35,787 bases of DNA, taken from contig OMSO01000032.1 in the NCBI GenBank assembly GCA_900313675.1, positions 1-35,787 of the forward strand, given 5' to 3'. The DNA is from an uncultured Fibrobacter sp. Lineage in GTDB: Bacteria > Fibrobacterota > Fibrobacteria > Fibrobacterales > Fibrobacteraceae. Under the pieces are notes generated by a model. It saw nothing but the letters and a program-made list of their open reading frames with translations. It was not told the origin of the DNA and did not search any database. Position numbers and translations under genes: made by a program. Below are positions 22,400 through 30,398 of the stretch, in pieces (within the stretch, counting starts at the first letter, position 1; each line of letters starts with the position of its first letter).

Positions 22400-23589
22400 T
22401 TGTACTGGATCATAGAGGCAAGAGACAGAGCCTGATGCCCCTGAACGTGGGCCCGAGCCACCCGGCCACTCACGGCTGCTTGCGTTTCTTGACGGCCTTG
22501 GACGGCGAAACCATCGTTGCAAGCGTCGAAGAAATCGGCTACCTCCACCGCGGGTTCGAGAAGATGGTGGAACGGGGCACCTGGCAGCAGGTGGTTCCCT
22601 ATACCGACCGCTTGAACTATTGCTCCGCCATCATGAACAACATAGCCTACTGCCGTGCGGTAGAGAATATGTTTGGCGTAGAAATCACGGAACGCTGCAA
22701 GGTGCTCCGCGTGATTGTGAACGAACTTAGCCGTATCAACGACCACTTTGTGTGCGTGGCGGCGGCTTTCCAGGACCTGGGCGGCACGACCCCGTTCATG
22801 TATGCCTTCAACCCCCGCGAAGAAATCATGTGCATCTGGGAAAAGCTCACCGGTGCGCGCCTGACCAACAGCTACTCCCGTATCGGCGGCCTTGCCCGTG
22901 ACAGCTACGACGGCTTTGAGCAAGATGTCCTTGCGGCTCTCGATTCTACCGAGAAGGCCCTGAAGGATTTGCACGCCTGCCTGGACCGTAACCGTATCTT
23001 CTTGGACCGTACTGTGGGTATCGGCAAGATTTCTGCCGAGAAGGCCATCAGCTACGGCTGGACTGGCCCCTGCCTCCGCGCCTGCGGTGTCGCATCTGAC
23101 CTTCGCAAGGACGAACCTTACTACGATTACGAGACCTACGACTGGGAAGTGGTGGTGGGCACTCAGGGCGACTGCAACGACCGTCTGCAGGTCCGCCTCG
23201 CCGAAATCGAAGAGTCCATGAAGATTGTGCGCCAGGCCCTTAAGCGCCTTACGCCAGGGCCCATCGACATCGTCGATCCACGCATCCGCGTGCCCTCGCA
23301 CAAGCTGGCCTACCAGGATATGGAAGGCCTGATTGGACGCTTCAAGAGTGTCTATGAAGGCATCCGCGTGCCCGAAGGGGAATACTACTGCGGGTCCGAA
23401 TGCGCCAACGGCGAGCTTGGCTTCACCATCATTTCTGGCGGCTCTGGTCACCCCTACCGCATCAAGGTGCGTCCGCCTTGCCTTACGCAGTTTGCCGCAT
23501 TCCACGAGCTTGTGGAAGGCGGTCAGCTGGCTGACTCCATGGCCGTACTTTCGGGCCTCAACATTATCGCTGGAGAACTTGACCGATGA
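22396..23589 (+). CDS. nuoD: NADH-quinone oxidoreductase subunit D
   Basis: 397 residues. NuoD is the 49-kDa subunit that forms the quinone cavity with NuoB. Landmarks are NVGPSHPATHG (~17-27), EIGYLHRGFEKMVE, the TDRLNYCSAIMNN stretch (a region that reaches the quinone headgroup in known structures), and the ending GLNIIAGELDR, matching the family's conserved C-terminus. It overlaps nuoC and nuoE by 4 bp each (ATGA). No missing motifs seen. Confidence 0.95.
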   Translation: MIVLDHRGKRQSLMPLNVGPSHPATHGCLRFLTALDGETIVASVEEIGYLHRGFEKMVERGTWQQVVPYTDRLNYCSAIMNNIAYCRAVENMFGVEITERCKVLRVIVNELSRINDHFVCVAAAFQDLGGTTPFMYAFNPREEIMCIWEKLTGARLTNSYSRIGGLARDSYDGFEQDVLAALDSTEKALKDLHACLDRNRIFLDRTVGIGKISAEKAISYGWTGPCLRACGVASDLRKDEPYYDYETYDWEVVVGTQGDCNDRLQVRLAEIEESMKIVRQALKRLTPGPIDIVDPRIRVPSHKLAYQDMEGLIGRFKSVYEGIRVPEGEYYCGSECANGELGFTIISGGSGHPYRIKVRPPCLTQFAAFHELVEGGQLADSMAVLSGLNIIAGELDR

Positions 23590-24647
23590 GAGAACATATC
23601 CAAGGTGCTGTTCAGTTTGTCTCCAATAACCGCCTGAAGTTTGACAGGCCCGCGCAGCCCATCGAAGCCCTGCCCGATCCGGGCCAGACCTTCGGTTACG
23701 TGAACAAGGCCGTTCCCCAGCCATCTCCCAAGGAAGTGCTAGCAAAGCTCGACACTCCCGAAATCAAGGAACGCTGCGCCGACCTGCTGAGCCGTTATCC
23801 GGTGGGGCAGGGGGCTTTGCTCGAAGTGCTCTGGCTTGTGCAGGGCGTGTTCGGCTGGGTGCCTACCGAAGGTATCCGCTGGGCGGCAAATGTTTGCGGT
23901 TGCGCTCCTGCCCATGCGTTGGGCGTTGCCACCTTCTATACCATGTACAACCACGCTCCCAAGGGCAAGTTCCTGTTGCAGTTCTGCCGTAACATCAGCT
24001 GCACCATCAAGGGCGCTCCAAGCCTGATTGCCTACGTGGAAAAGGCCTTGAACATCAAGACCGGTGAAACTACACCCGATGGACTTTTCACCATTCTCCA
24101 GGTGGAATGCCTGGGCAGCTGCGGCAACGGCCCCATGATGCTGGTGAACGACGATTTCGCCACCGACGTGGAAGGGGACCAGCTGGTGATGAAACCGGGT
24201 ACTACCCTTACCACCGACAGCATTGACCGTATTCTCAAGTGGTGCTATGCTCACGAAGACAACATGCCCAAGCACGATGTGTTGGGCGGTATCGTCAAGG
24301 GCCACAGCGGACACCCTGGTGCTCCCGGTGCCAAGGCGAAGCCCCAGGTGGCCGACTACGCTCCTCCTTCTCCGGTGCTGAACGTGAAGGCCGAAGCCGA
24401 CGACGCTGGCGCCACCCTCACCTGGAAGGGCGCTCCCGAATTCACGAAGCTGGTGGTGGAAAAGAAGAACGGCTCCAAGTGGGACGCCGTGGGCGAGCCC
24501 GGCGTGAAGGACAAGAGTTTCCTCGACGCAAACGGCAAGGTGGGCGATGTGTATCGCATGATTGCCACTTCCGGCGAACGCACGGCGAAACCTTCCAAGG
24601 AAGCTACCGCTACTCAGAAGCCCGCGCCGGCTGAGGAGGCTAAGTAA
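23586..24647 (+). CDS. nuoE: NADH-quinone oxidoreductase subunit E with a C-terminal fibronectin-III-like domain
   Basis: 353 residues, about twice the usual ~165. NuoE binds the 2Fe-2S cluster N1a next to the NuoF flavin. The thioredoxin-like core spans ~57-225, with ligands Cys134 and Cys139 (CRNISC) and Cys175 and Cys179 (CLGSC). After a Gly/His/Pro linker, residues ~258-340 look like a fibronectin type III domain: PPSPVLNVKAEA, then ATLTWKGAPEFTKLVVEKKN, then GDVYRMIATSGERTAKPSKEA. An Ala/Pro/Lys tail ends the protein. The ~55-residue N-terminal extension is also unusual. The fusion is in frame with no sign of a sequencing join. nuoF starts 2 bp downstream. Confidence 0.92.
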   Translation: MREHIQGAVQFVSNNRLKFDRPAQPIEALPDPGQTFGYVNKAVPQPSPKEVLAKLDTPEIKERCADLLSRYPVGQGALLEVLWLVQGVFGWVPTEGIRWAANVCGCAPAHALGVATFYTMYNHAPKGKFLLQFCRNISCTIKGAPSLIAYVEKALNIKTGETTPDGLFTILQVECLGSCGNGPMMLVNDDFATDVEGDQLVMKPGTTLTTDSIDRILKWCYAHEDNMPKHDVLGGIVKGHSGHPGAPGAKAKPQVADYAPPSPVLNVKAEADDAGATLTWKGAPEFTKLVVEKKNGSKWDAVGEPGVKDKSFLDANGKVGDVYRMIATSGERTAKPSKEATATQKPAPAEEAK

Positions 24648-24649
24648 TT

Positions 24650-25957
24650 ATGGCTGAATGTGTAAAAGTTTGTACAGCGAACTTCGGCAAGGGCGCCCAG
24701 GACATCGAAGTCTATAAGAAGCTGGGCGGCTACGCCAATATTTCCGAAAAGCTCTTCAACATGAGCCAGTTCGAACTCATCGACTACGTGCAGCGCTCTA
24801 ACCTGCGCGGCCGTGGCGGTGCAGGGTTCCCCACGGGCATGAAATGGAGCTTTGTTCCCCGCAATTCCGGCAAGCCCGTGTATATCGTGGTGAACGCCGA
24901 CGAAGGCGAAGGCGGAACTTTCAAGGATCATTTCTTGATGCTGGAAGACCCCCACCGTCTTATCGAAGGCCTGATTATCGCCGGTTGGGCACTGGGCAGC
25001 CGTGCGGCCTACATCTATTGCCGTGGCGAATTTTTGCCCTGCATCGAAAGCATCAACAAGGCCTTGAACCAGGCATACGCTGCCGGTTACCTGGGCGAAA
25101 ACATTATGGGCACCAAGTTCTGCTTCGATATTTTCGTGCATCGCGGAGCGGGCGCTTACATCTGCGGTGAAGAAACCGCCCTTATCAACTCCCTTGAAGG
25201 CCAGAAGGGTCAGCCCCGTCTCAAACCGCCTTTCCCGGCGGTAAGCGGCGCCTGGAAGAGCCCCACCTGCGTGAACAACGTAGAGACCATCATGGCCCTT
25301 CCGTGGATTCTGAGCCACGAACCCGAAGAATACGCCAAGATGGGAACTCCCCGTGCCGGCGGAACCAAGGTGTTCTGTATTTCTGGCGACGTGAAGAATC
25401 CGGGTGTCTATGAAGCTCCTCTCGGCACTCCCATGATGACCATGATCAACGACTACGCCGGCGGCGTGGTGGGCGGAAACCTGAAGGCAGTGCTGCCGGG
25501 CGGCTCCTCTTGCGCTCCGCTGACCGCCGAAGAAGCGGCCGTGGCCACCATGGACTACGAATGCCTTGCTTCCATGAAGACCATGTTCGGTTCGGGCGCC
25601 ATGATCGTAATCAACGACACCCACAACATGGTGGACCTGCTGAACTGCCTCGGCAACTTCTACAGCCACGAATCCTGTGGCCAGTGCACGCCATGCCGCG
25701 AAGGTACGGGACTTCTGCACCGCATGTTGAACCTGATTGTCGCGGGCAAGGGTCACGACGGCGACGTGGAACTGATGCAGAGCCTCTGCGGCGGTTTCGG
25801 CGGCGTGACCATTTGTCCTCTTTCCATTTCGCTGGGTGGCCCTGTTAGTTCTTATACGGCCAAGTTCCGTGCGGACTTTGACGAATACATCGCAAAGAAC
25901 CCGGACCATGCCAAGCCCCGTGTTCAAGAAACCTATCGTCCTGGAATTTTCTGGTAA
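24650..25957 (+). CDS. nuoF: NADH-quinone oxidoreductase subunit F
   Basis: 435 residues. NuoF binds NADH, FMN and the 4Fe-4S cluster N3, the electron entry point. The flavin/NADH region has LRGRGGAGFPTGMKW (~52-66) and NADEGEGGTFKD (~82-93). The cluster ligands are Cys343, Cys346 and Cys349 (SCGQCTPCREGTG) and Cys389 (TICPL). Length matches the family. The next gene's original start codon lies 4 bp after the stop. Confidence 0.96.
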   Translation: MAECVKVCTANFGKGAQDIEVYKKLGGYANISEKLFNMSQFELIDYVQRSNLRGRGGAGFPTGMKWSFVPRNSGKPVYIVVNADEGEGGTFKDHFLMLEDPHRLIEGLIIAGWALGSRAAYIYCRGEFLPCIESINKALNQAYAAGYLGENIMGTKFCFDIFVHRGAGAYICGEETALINSLEGQKGQPRLKPPFPAVSGAWKSPTCVNNVETIMALPWILSHEPEEYAKMGTPRAGGTKVFCISGDVKNPGVYEAPLGTPMMTMINDYAGGVVGGNLKAVLPGGSSCAPLTAEEAAVATMDYECLASMKTMFGSGAMIVINDTHNMVDLLNCLGNFYSHESCGQCTPCREGTGLLHRMLNLIVAGKGHDGDVELMQSLCGGFGGVTICPLSISLGGPVSSYTAKFRADFDEYIAKNPDHAKPRVQETYRPGIFW

Positions 25958-26022
25958 TATTATGAGTAACTACTACAACATGCCGAAACTCCCGACCGAG
26001 AACAGCCCGAAGGTGGAAATCT

Positions 26023-26096
26023 TCGTGGACGACAAGCCGGTGATGGTTCCTGGCGATACTCGTGGACGACAAGCCGGTGATGGTTCCTGGCGATAC
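26023..26096 (+). repeat. Perfect 37-bp tandem duplication near the start of nuoG
   Basis: The unit begins TCGTGGACGACAAGCCGGTG; 26023-26059 and 26060-26096 are identical. Since 37 is 3x12+1, the extra copy shifts the reading frame between the natural nuoG start (ATG at 25962) and the rest of the gene. With one copy removed, the frame is continuous. Confidence 0.95.
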
Positions 26097-27618
26097 GAAT
26101 CTTCTCGAAGCCCTCAAGGCCGTGGGTATCGAAACGCCCCACGTATGTTACCACCCGTTCCTCCCGGTGTCGGGCAACTGCCGCCAGTGCCTGGTGGAGC
26201 AAGAAGGTCCCCGCGGTCGCATGCTGGTGATTGCCTGCTACACGCCGGTGGCTCCGGGTATGAAAATATACACTCCGGCCTCCAGCGCCCGCGTGAAAAA
26301 CGCCCGCAAGGCCACTCAGGAGTTCATGCTGGTGAACCACCCGCTGGACTGCCCCATCTGCGACAAGGCAGGCGAATGCACCCTGCAAGAAAACTACATG
26401 GAAGCGGGCCAGAACGAATCCCGCATGCGCCCCGAATACGGCAAGAACTACCACGGCAATCCTGCTCACCAGTTCATTGATGCCAAGGGCCAGCTCCGCG
26501 GTGGCAAGCATGTGGACCTGGGCCCCCGCGTTTTGCTGGACGAAGAACGCTGTGTGCAGTGCGACCGTTGCGTGCGCTTTATGCGTAGCATCGCCGGTTC
26601 CGAACAGCTCCAGCTGGCGGGCCGTGCCGATCACACTTACATCACTACGTTCCCGGGCGAAAAGTTGGACCACGAATATGACCTCTGCGTCACCGATGTT
26701 TGCCCGGTGGGCGCCATGACGGCCAAGTACTTCCGTTTCCAGAAGCGCGTCTGGCTCCTTTCCCACACGCCCACGGTTTCTATGGACGATTCCCTCGGTG
26801 CAAACATCTGGCTGGACCATGCCGACGGTCGCATCTACCGCGTGATGCCCCGCTGCAATCCGGAAGTGAACCGCAGCTGGCTTTCTAACACCAGCCGTCT
26901 TGCGTTCCAGAATTTTGACAAGAACCGCCTTCCGTTCATGGGATTCCATGTAATCCAGAATCTGGTTTCCGGAGTCAAGGCTGAAGGGGGCAAGATTGCC
27001 CTTGCCGCTGGCGGCACCTGCACCATCGAGGACCTTGCGGCCCTCCGCATGCTGAAGGATTCTCTCGGTGACAGCGCCGAGCTGTTCGGCGGTACGTTCA
27101 AGAAGGTGGGTTCTCCCGACGGCATCGCCATGAGCGGCGACCCTATGGCCAACCGCGCAGGCTTCAAGCTCATGGGCGTCCCCGAAAACAACCTGGCCGA
27201 CCTCACGAAGCGTGCCGGCGAATTCAAGCTGCTCCTGACCGTGAACCTGGATATCTTCGGTGAAGATGCCTCTCAGGCTTCGGCCCTCGAAAAGATCCAG
27301 AACCGCGTGGTACTTTCGGCCTTTAACGACGAGACCGCCGCTCACGGCACCCTCTCTTGCGGTGTGCGCCACTGGAGTGAAGTCCAGGGCACTATGGTGA
27401 ACAGCCTGAACATTCTGCAGAAGCTGAATGCCTGCCCGGTATGCCCCGACGAGAAGATCCGCCCGGCCTACGAAATCCTTTCGGAACTGGCCGGTTGCAA
27501 GTTCGAGTCCGCGGCAGACGCCTTTAAACATGCGGGCAAGTACGCTCCTGCTCTCGTAGGCCTTTCTTACGATACCATCAAGAGTACAGGCAAACTCCTC
27601 GAAGGAGGTGAAGCATAA
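26062..27618 (+). CDS. nuoG: NADH-quinone oxidoreductase subunit G, 5' end frameshifted by a 37-bp duplication
   Basis: Without the duplicated unit the gene would run from the ATG at 25962 to 27618 and encode 539 residues beginning MSNYYNMPKLP. As it stands, the ATG frame runs out of register after ~33 codons and stops at 26480. The long frame is open only from a GTG at 26062 (518 residues), with no obvious RBS. The metal sites are intact: 2Fe-2S ligands Cys29, Cys40, Cys43, Cys59 (GTG numbering), the HPLDCPICDKAGEC group, and CVQCDRC with a later VTDVCPVGAM. The molybdopterin-like part is short (E. coli NuoG is ~900 residues). Either a genuine inactivating or phase-variable mutation, or an assembly error. 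Confidence 0.88.
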   Translation: MDDKPVMVPGDTNLLEALKAVGIETPHVCYHPFLPVSGNCRQCLVEQEGPRGRMLVIACYTPVAPGMKIYTPASSARVKNARKATQEFMLVNHPLDCPICDKAGECTLQENYMEAGQNESRMRPEYGKNYHGNPAHQFIDAKGQLRGGKHVDLGPRVLLDEERCVQCDRCVRFMRSIAGSEQLQLAGRADHTYITTFPGEKLDHEYDLCVTDVCPVGAMTAKYFRFQKRVWLLSHTPTVSMDDSLGANIWLDHADGRIYRVMPRCNPEVNRSWLSNTSRLAFQNFDKNRLPFMGFHVIQNLVSGVKAEGGKIALAAGGTCTIEDLAALRMLKDSLGDSAELFGGTFKKVGSPDGIAMSGDPMANRAGFKLMGVPENNLADLTKRAGEFKLLLTVNLDIFGEDASQASALEKIQNRVVLSAFNDETAAHGTLSCGVRHWSEVQGTMVNSLNILQKLNACPVCPDEKIRPAYEILSELAGCKFESAADAFKHAGKYAPALVGLSYDTIKSTGKLLEGGEA

Positions 27619-28973
27619 TGGATATTATTGAATCCAAGACCTGGGTGGAATGGCTCATCACTATCGGAAAGTTCGCTTTCTGCTTTGTGCCGGTCCTTTA
27701 CATCCTGTTGCTTATTCCTATGGAACGCCGCGGCGCGGGCTTTATGCAAGACCGTCAGGGCCCCAACCGTTCCTATATCAAGATTCCCTATTTCGGAAAG
27801 ATCCGTTTGCTGGGGTATGTGCAGAACATGTGCGACGGCACCAAGCTGTTCTTCAAGGAAATGTTCGCTCCCAAGGGCGCAAACAAGTTCCTGTACTACG
27901 TGGCGCCAGCTATTCCCTTCGCTATCGTGTTCCTAAGCCCTTGCGTGATTCCCTGGTTTGGCCCTATGGTCTTTGAATGGGGTGGCAAGACGGTTCGTAT
28001 CGCGGGCTCCATCGTGGATTCCGATGTGGGCGTGCTCTTGCTGTTCGGCCTTTCCTCCCTTTCGGCATACGGTGCAGTGCTGGCCGGTTGGGCGTCCAAG
28101 TCCAAGTACAGCTTCTTGGGAGCGCTCCGTACCAGTTCCATGACCATCAGTTACGAAGTCTGCCTGGGTCTTTCCATGATGGGCATCTTGCTCCTTGCAG
28201 GCTCCTTCAACCTGACCGATATCGTGAACTGGCAGGAACACCACGTCTGGGGTATCGTTGCCCAGCCGGTGGCGTTCTTCTGCTTCTTGATTGCAAGCAT
28301 CGCCGAAACTGGCCGTGCTCCTTTTGACGTGGCCGAAGGCGAACCCGAACTGGTTGCCGGTTACCATACCGAATATGGTGCCATGCAGTTCGGCCTGTTC
28401 TACATGGGTGAATACTCCCACATCTGCATCAACAGCTTCCTCATCGCGACCCTCTTCTTGGGCGGCTACTCCGTGCCCTTCGTGACGACGGAAACCATGC
28501 AGGCCCACATGGGTGGCTCTCTCGCCATCCTCTTTGGCGTGCTCGCCTTCCTCGCTCTTGCGTTCCTCCACTTGATTTACCGCTATTCCGCAAAGCTTGC
28601 CAAGCGTGCCCAGTCCAACAAGATGGAAATCTTGCAGGAATACAAGCTTTACAAGCTCATCGCCTGGGTGGCTGTTGTGGTGTTTGTCGCCCTGGGCGCT
28701 TGTGCCTGGCTGTTCTACAATCCCGCGAACTTCGTGGTGAACGGCTTTGCCGTGGGTAGCCTTGCTACCGCCGTGGGTACGGCCCTTATCCACTTGCTGG
28801 TGCTTGTGGTCAAGAGCGTGTTTTTCTGCTGGGTGTGGATCTGGGTCCGCTGGACTCTGCCTCGCTTCCGCTACGATCACGTGATGCATCTCGGCTGGAA
28901 GATTATCTTGAATATCGCCCTCATCAACCTCGTGGTGACAGCGGTCATCGCCAAACTCGTAGGGGGTAACTAA
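27618..28973 (+). CDS. nuoH: NADH-quinone oxidoreductase subunit H
   Basis: 451 residues; the ATG overlaps the nuoG stop by one base (TAATG), and GAAGGAGGTG is a very strong RBS. NuoH is the membrane subunit that closes the quinone tunnel. Landmarks are PMERRGAGFMQDRQGPN, the loop IAETGRAPFDVAEGEPELVAG (quoted in parts: ETGRAPFDVAEGEPELV), and WTLPRFRYDHVMHLGWK near the end. A ~90-residue segment with extra hydrophobic stretches lies before this last motif (~300-390), making it longer than the ~325 residues of E. coli NuoH. nuoI overlaps its stop by one base. Confidence 0.94.
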   Translation: MDIIESKTWVEWLITIGKFAFCFVPVLYILLLIPMERRGAGFMQDRQGPNRSYIKIPYFGKIRLLGYVQNMCDGTKLFFKEMFAPKGANKFLYYVAPAIPFAIVFLSPCVIPWFGPMVFEWGGKTVRIAGSIVDSDVGVLLLFGLSSLSAYGAVLAGWASKSKYSFLGALRTSSMTISYEVCLGLSMMGILLLAGSFNLTDIVNWQEHHVWGIVAQPVAFFCFLIASIAETGRAPFDVAEGEPELVAGYHTEYGAMQFGLFYMGEYSHICINSFLIATLFLGGYSVPFVTTETMQAHMGGSLAILFGVLAFLALAFLHLIYRYSAKLAKRAQSNKMEILQEYKLYKLIAWVAVVVFVALGACAWLFYNPANFVVNGFAVGSLATAVGTALIHLLVLVVKSVFFCWVWIWVRWTLPRFRYDHVMHLGWKIILNIALINLVVTAVIAKLVGGN

Positions 28974-29539
28974 TGCGCGTTATTAGACAGAAACCCATGA
29001 CCCTGGGTGAACGCCTCTATATCTTTGAGGCCATTCGCGGTCTGTGGACAACACTCAAGCACGCTGCCCGCGGTCTTTTCGACTACGACAGCCTGCCTAC
29101 CATCTCTTACCCCGAAGGCCAGCCCGAAGTGCGCAACACCTACCGTGCCAAGCACCGCCTGATGCTTCGCCCCGACGGGACTCCCCGTTGCGTGGCCTGC
29201 GGCATGTGTGCTGCGGCTTGTCCGGCTCACTGCATCTTTATCGAGGCTACCCAGAGTGACGATCCCCGTATCGAAAAGCGGGTGATGCGCTTTGACATCG
29301 ACCACCTGACCTGCGTGTTCTGCGGTCTTTGCGTCGAGGCCTGCCCGGTAGATGCGCTCCGTATGGATACCAAGGTAATCAGTTTCGAACATCGCACCCG
29401 CGACGAATTCGTCTCTAGCCTTTACGATTTGACCAACTGGAATCCTGCCGACTATCCCGAAGACGAGCAGAGCCAGAAGGCTCCTGGCGGGACTCTGAAC
29501 AAGCAGGCTCTGGAAACCTGGGGAATGGAGGTTAAGTAA
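28973..29539 (+). CDS. nuoI: NADH-quinone oxidoreductase subunit I
   Basis: 188 residues. NuoI holds clusters N6a and N6b that link the peripheral arm to NuoB. Two ferredoxin-type 4Fe-4S motifs are complete: Cys73, Cys76, Cys79, Cys83 (CVACGMCAAAC) and Cys114, Cys117, Cys120, Cys124 (CVFCGLCVEAC). Start and stop overlap neighbours by one base (TAATG), so translation is probably coupled. Confidence 0.95.
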   Translation: MRVIRQKPMTLGERLYIFEAIRGLWTTLKHAARGLFDYDSLPTISYPEGQPEVRNTYRAKHRLMLRPDGTPRCVACGMCAAACPAHCIFIEATQSDDPRIEKRVMRFDIDHLTCVFCGLCVEACPVDALRMDTKVISFEHRTRDEFVSSLYDLTNWNPADYPEDEQSQKAPGGTLNKQALETWGMEVK

Positions 29540-30081
29540 TGCTCGCTCTCGTTTACTTTATTATTCTCGCCGTGATTGCCGTAGGGGCCGCCCTTTGCGT
29601 GCTCCTCTCTAGGCATCCTCTGTACGGCGCTCTTTCCCTGGTGGTGTCCATGGTCTCCCTGGCCGGCATCTACGGCCTTGTAGGCAGTCCCTTCTTGGGA
29701 GTTGTCCAGATTATGGTCTATGCGGGCGCTATCATGATGCTCGTGACCTTTGTGATTATGGTGCTGAACGGTGCCAAGGATAAGCGGACTCCCATGTTCG
29801 ACGGGGTGTCCTTCTTTATTATCCCCGCCGTTCTTGTTCTTGCTGCCATGGTGGGCTTTGCCTTGCTGCGTTCCACCATGACATTTGATTCTGCAACCGT
29901 GGCAGGTTCCGTGAAGGTGACTTCGGAAACCCTGTTCAACATGGCCTCTACGGGCCCCGGGTATTTCCTTTTGTTTGAGGTGATTGGCGTGCTGTTGCTT
30001 TCGGCGATGGTGGCGGCCATTTTCCTCGCCAAGAGACACCTTGGTTCTGTGATTAGCGAAAATACGGAGGATAAGCACTGA
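29539..30081 (+). CDS. nuoJ: NADH-quinone oxidoreductase subunit J
   Basis: 180 residues, polytopic, five predicted membrane helices. Landmarks are SRHPLYGALSLVVSM and the third helix with QIMVYAGAIMMLVTFVIMV, which carries the pi-bulge important for coupling in known structures. One-base overlaps with nuoI and nuoK. Confidence 0.93.
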   Translation: MLALVYFIILAVIAVGAALCVLLSRHPLYGALSLVVSMVSLAGIYGLVGSPFLGVVQIMVYAGAIMMLVTFVIMVLNGAKDKRTPMFDGVSFFIIPAVLVLAAMVGFALLRSTMTFDSATVAGSVKVTSETLFNMASTGPGYFLLFEVIGVLLLSAMVAAIFLAKRHLGSVISENTEDKH

Positions 30082-30395
30082 TGGAACTCCAACCGTTATA
30101 CATCCAGATTCTTGCCCTGGTGATTTTCGCCATCGGCATCATCGTCGCCGTTGCCCGCCGCAACCTGTTCTTTGTGCTCATGGGCGTAGAACTGGCTTTG
30201 AACGCCGTGAACCTCTCCTTTGTGGGCTTTGCAAAGACGCTTCCTGCAGAGGCTAGCGTTACGGGCCAGATTGTGCCGCTGTTCTCCATAGCGGTGGCGG
30301 CGGCCGAGGCCTGCGTGGGCTTTGCCATGGTCATCATGATTTTCCGTAACAAGGAAAGCGTTGATGCGGATTCTTATTCGGATATGAAGGGGTAG
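30081..30395 (+). CDS. nuoK: NADH-quinone oxidoreductase subunit K
   Basis: 104 residues with three membrane helices, typical length. The conserved proton-channel Glu37 lies in LMGVELALNAVNL, and a second acidic residue in the last helix (AAEACVGFAMVI). One-base overlap with nuoJ; nuoL starts 3 bp after the stop. Confidence 0.94.
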   Translation: MELQPLYIQILALVIFAIGIIVAVARRNLFFVLMGVELALNAVNLSFVGFAKTLPAEASVTGQIVPLFSIAVAAAEACVGFAMVIMIFRNKESVDADSYSDMKG

Positions 30396-30398
30396 GCT

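Noticed and set aside
25836..26480. A separate 214-codon gene between nuoF and nuoG
   Set aside because: Its first part is the real nuoG start and the rest is out-of-frame nuoG read after the 37-bp duplication; it ends in low-complexity sequence.
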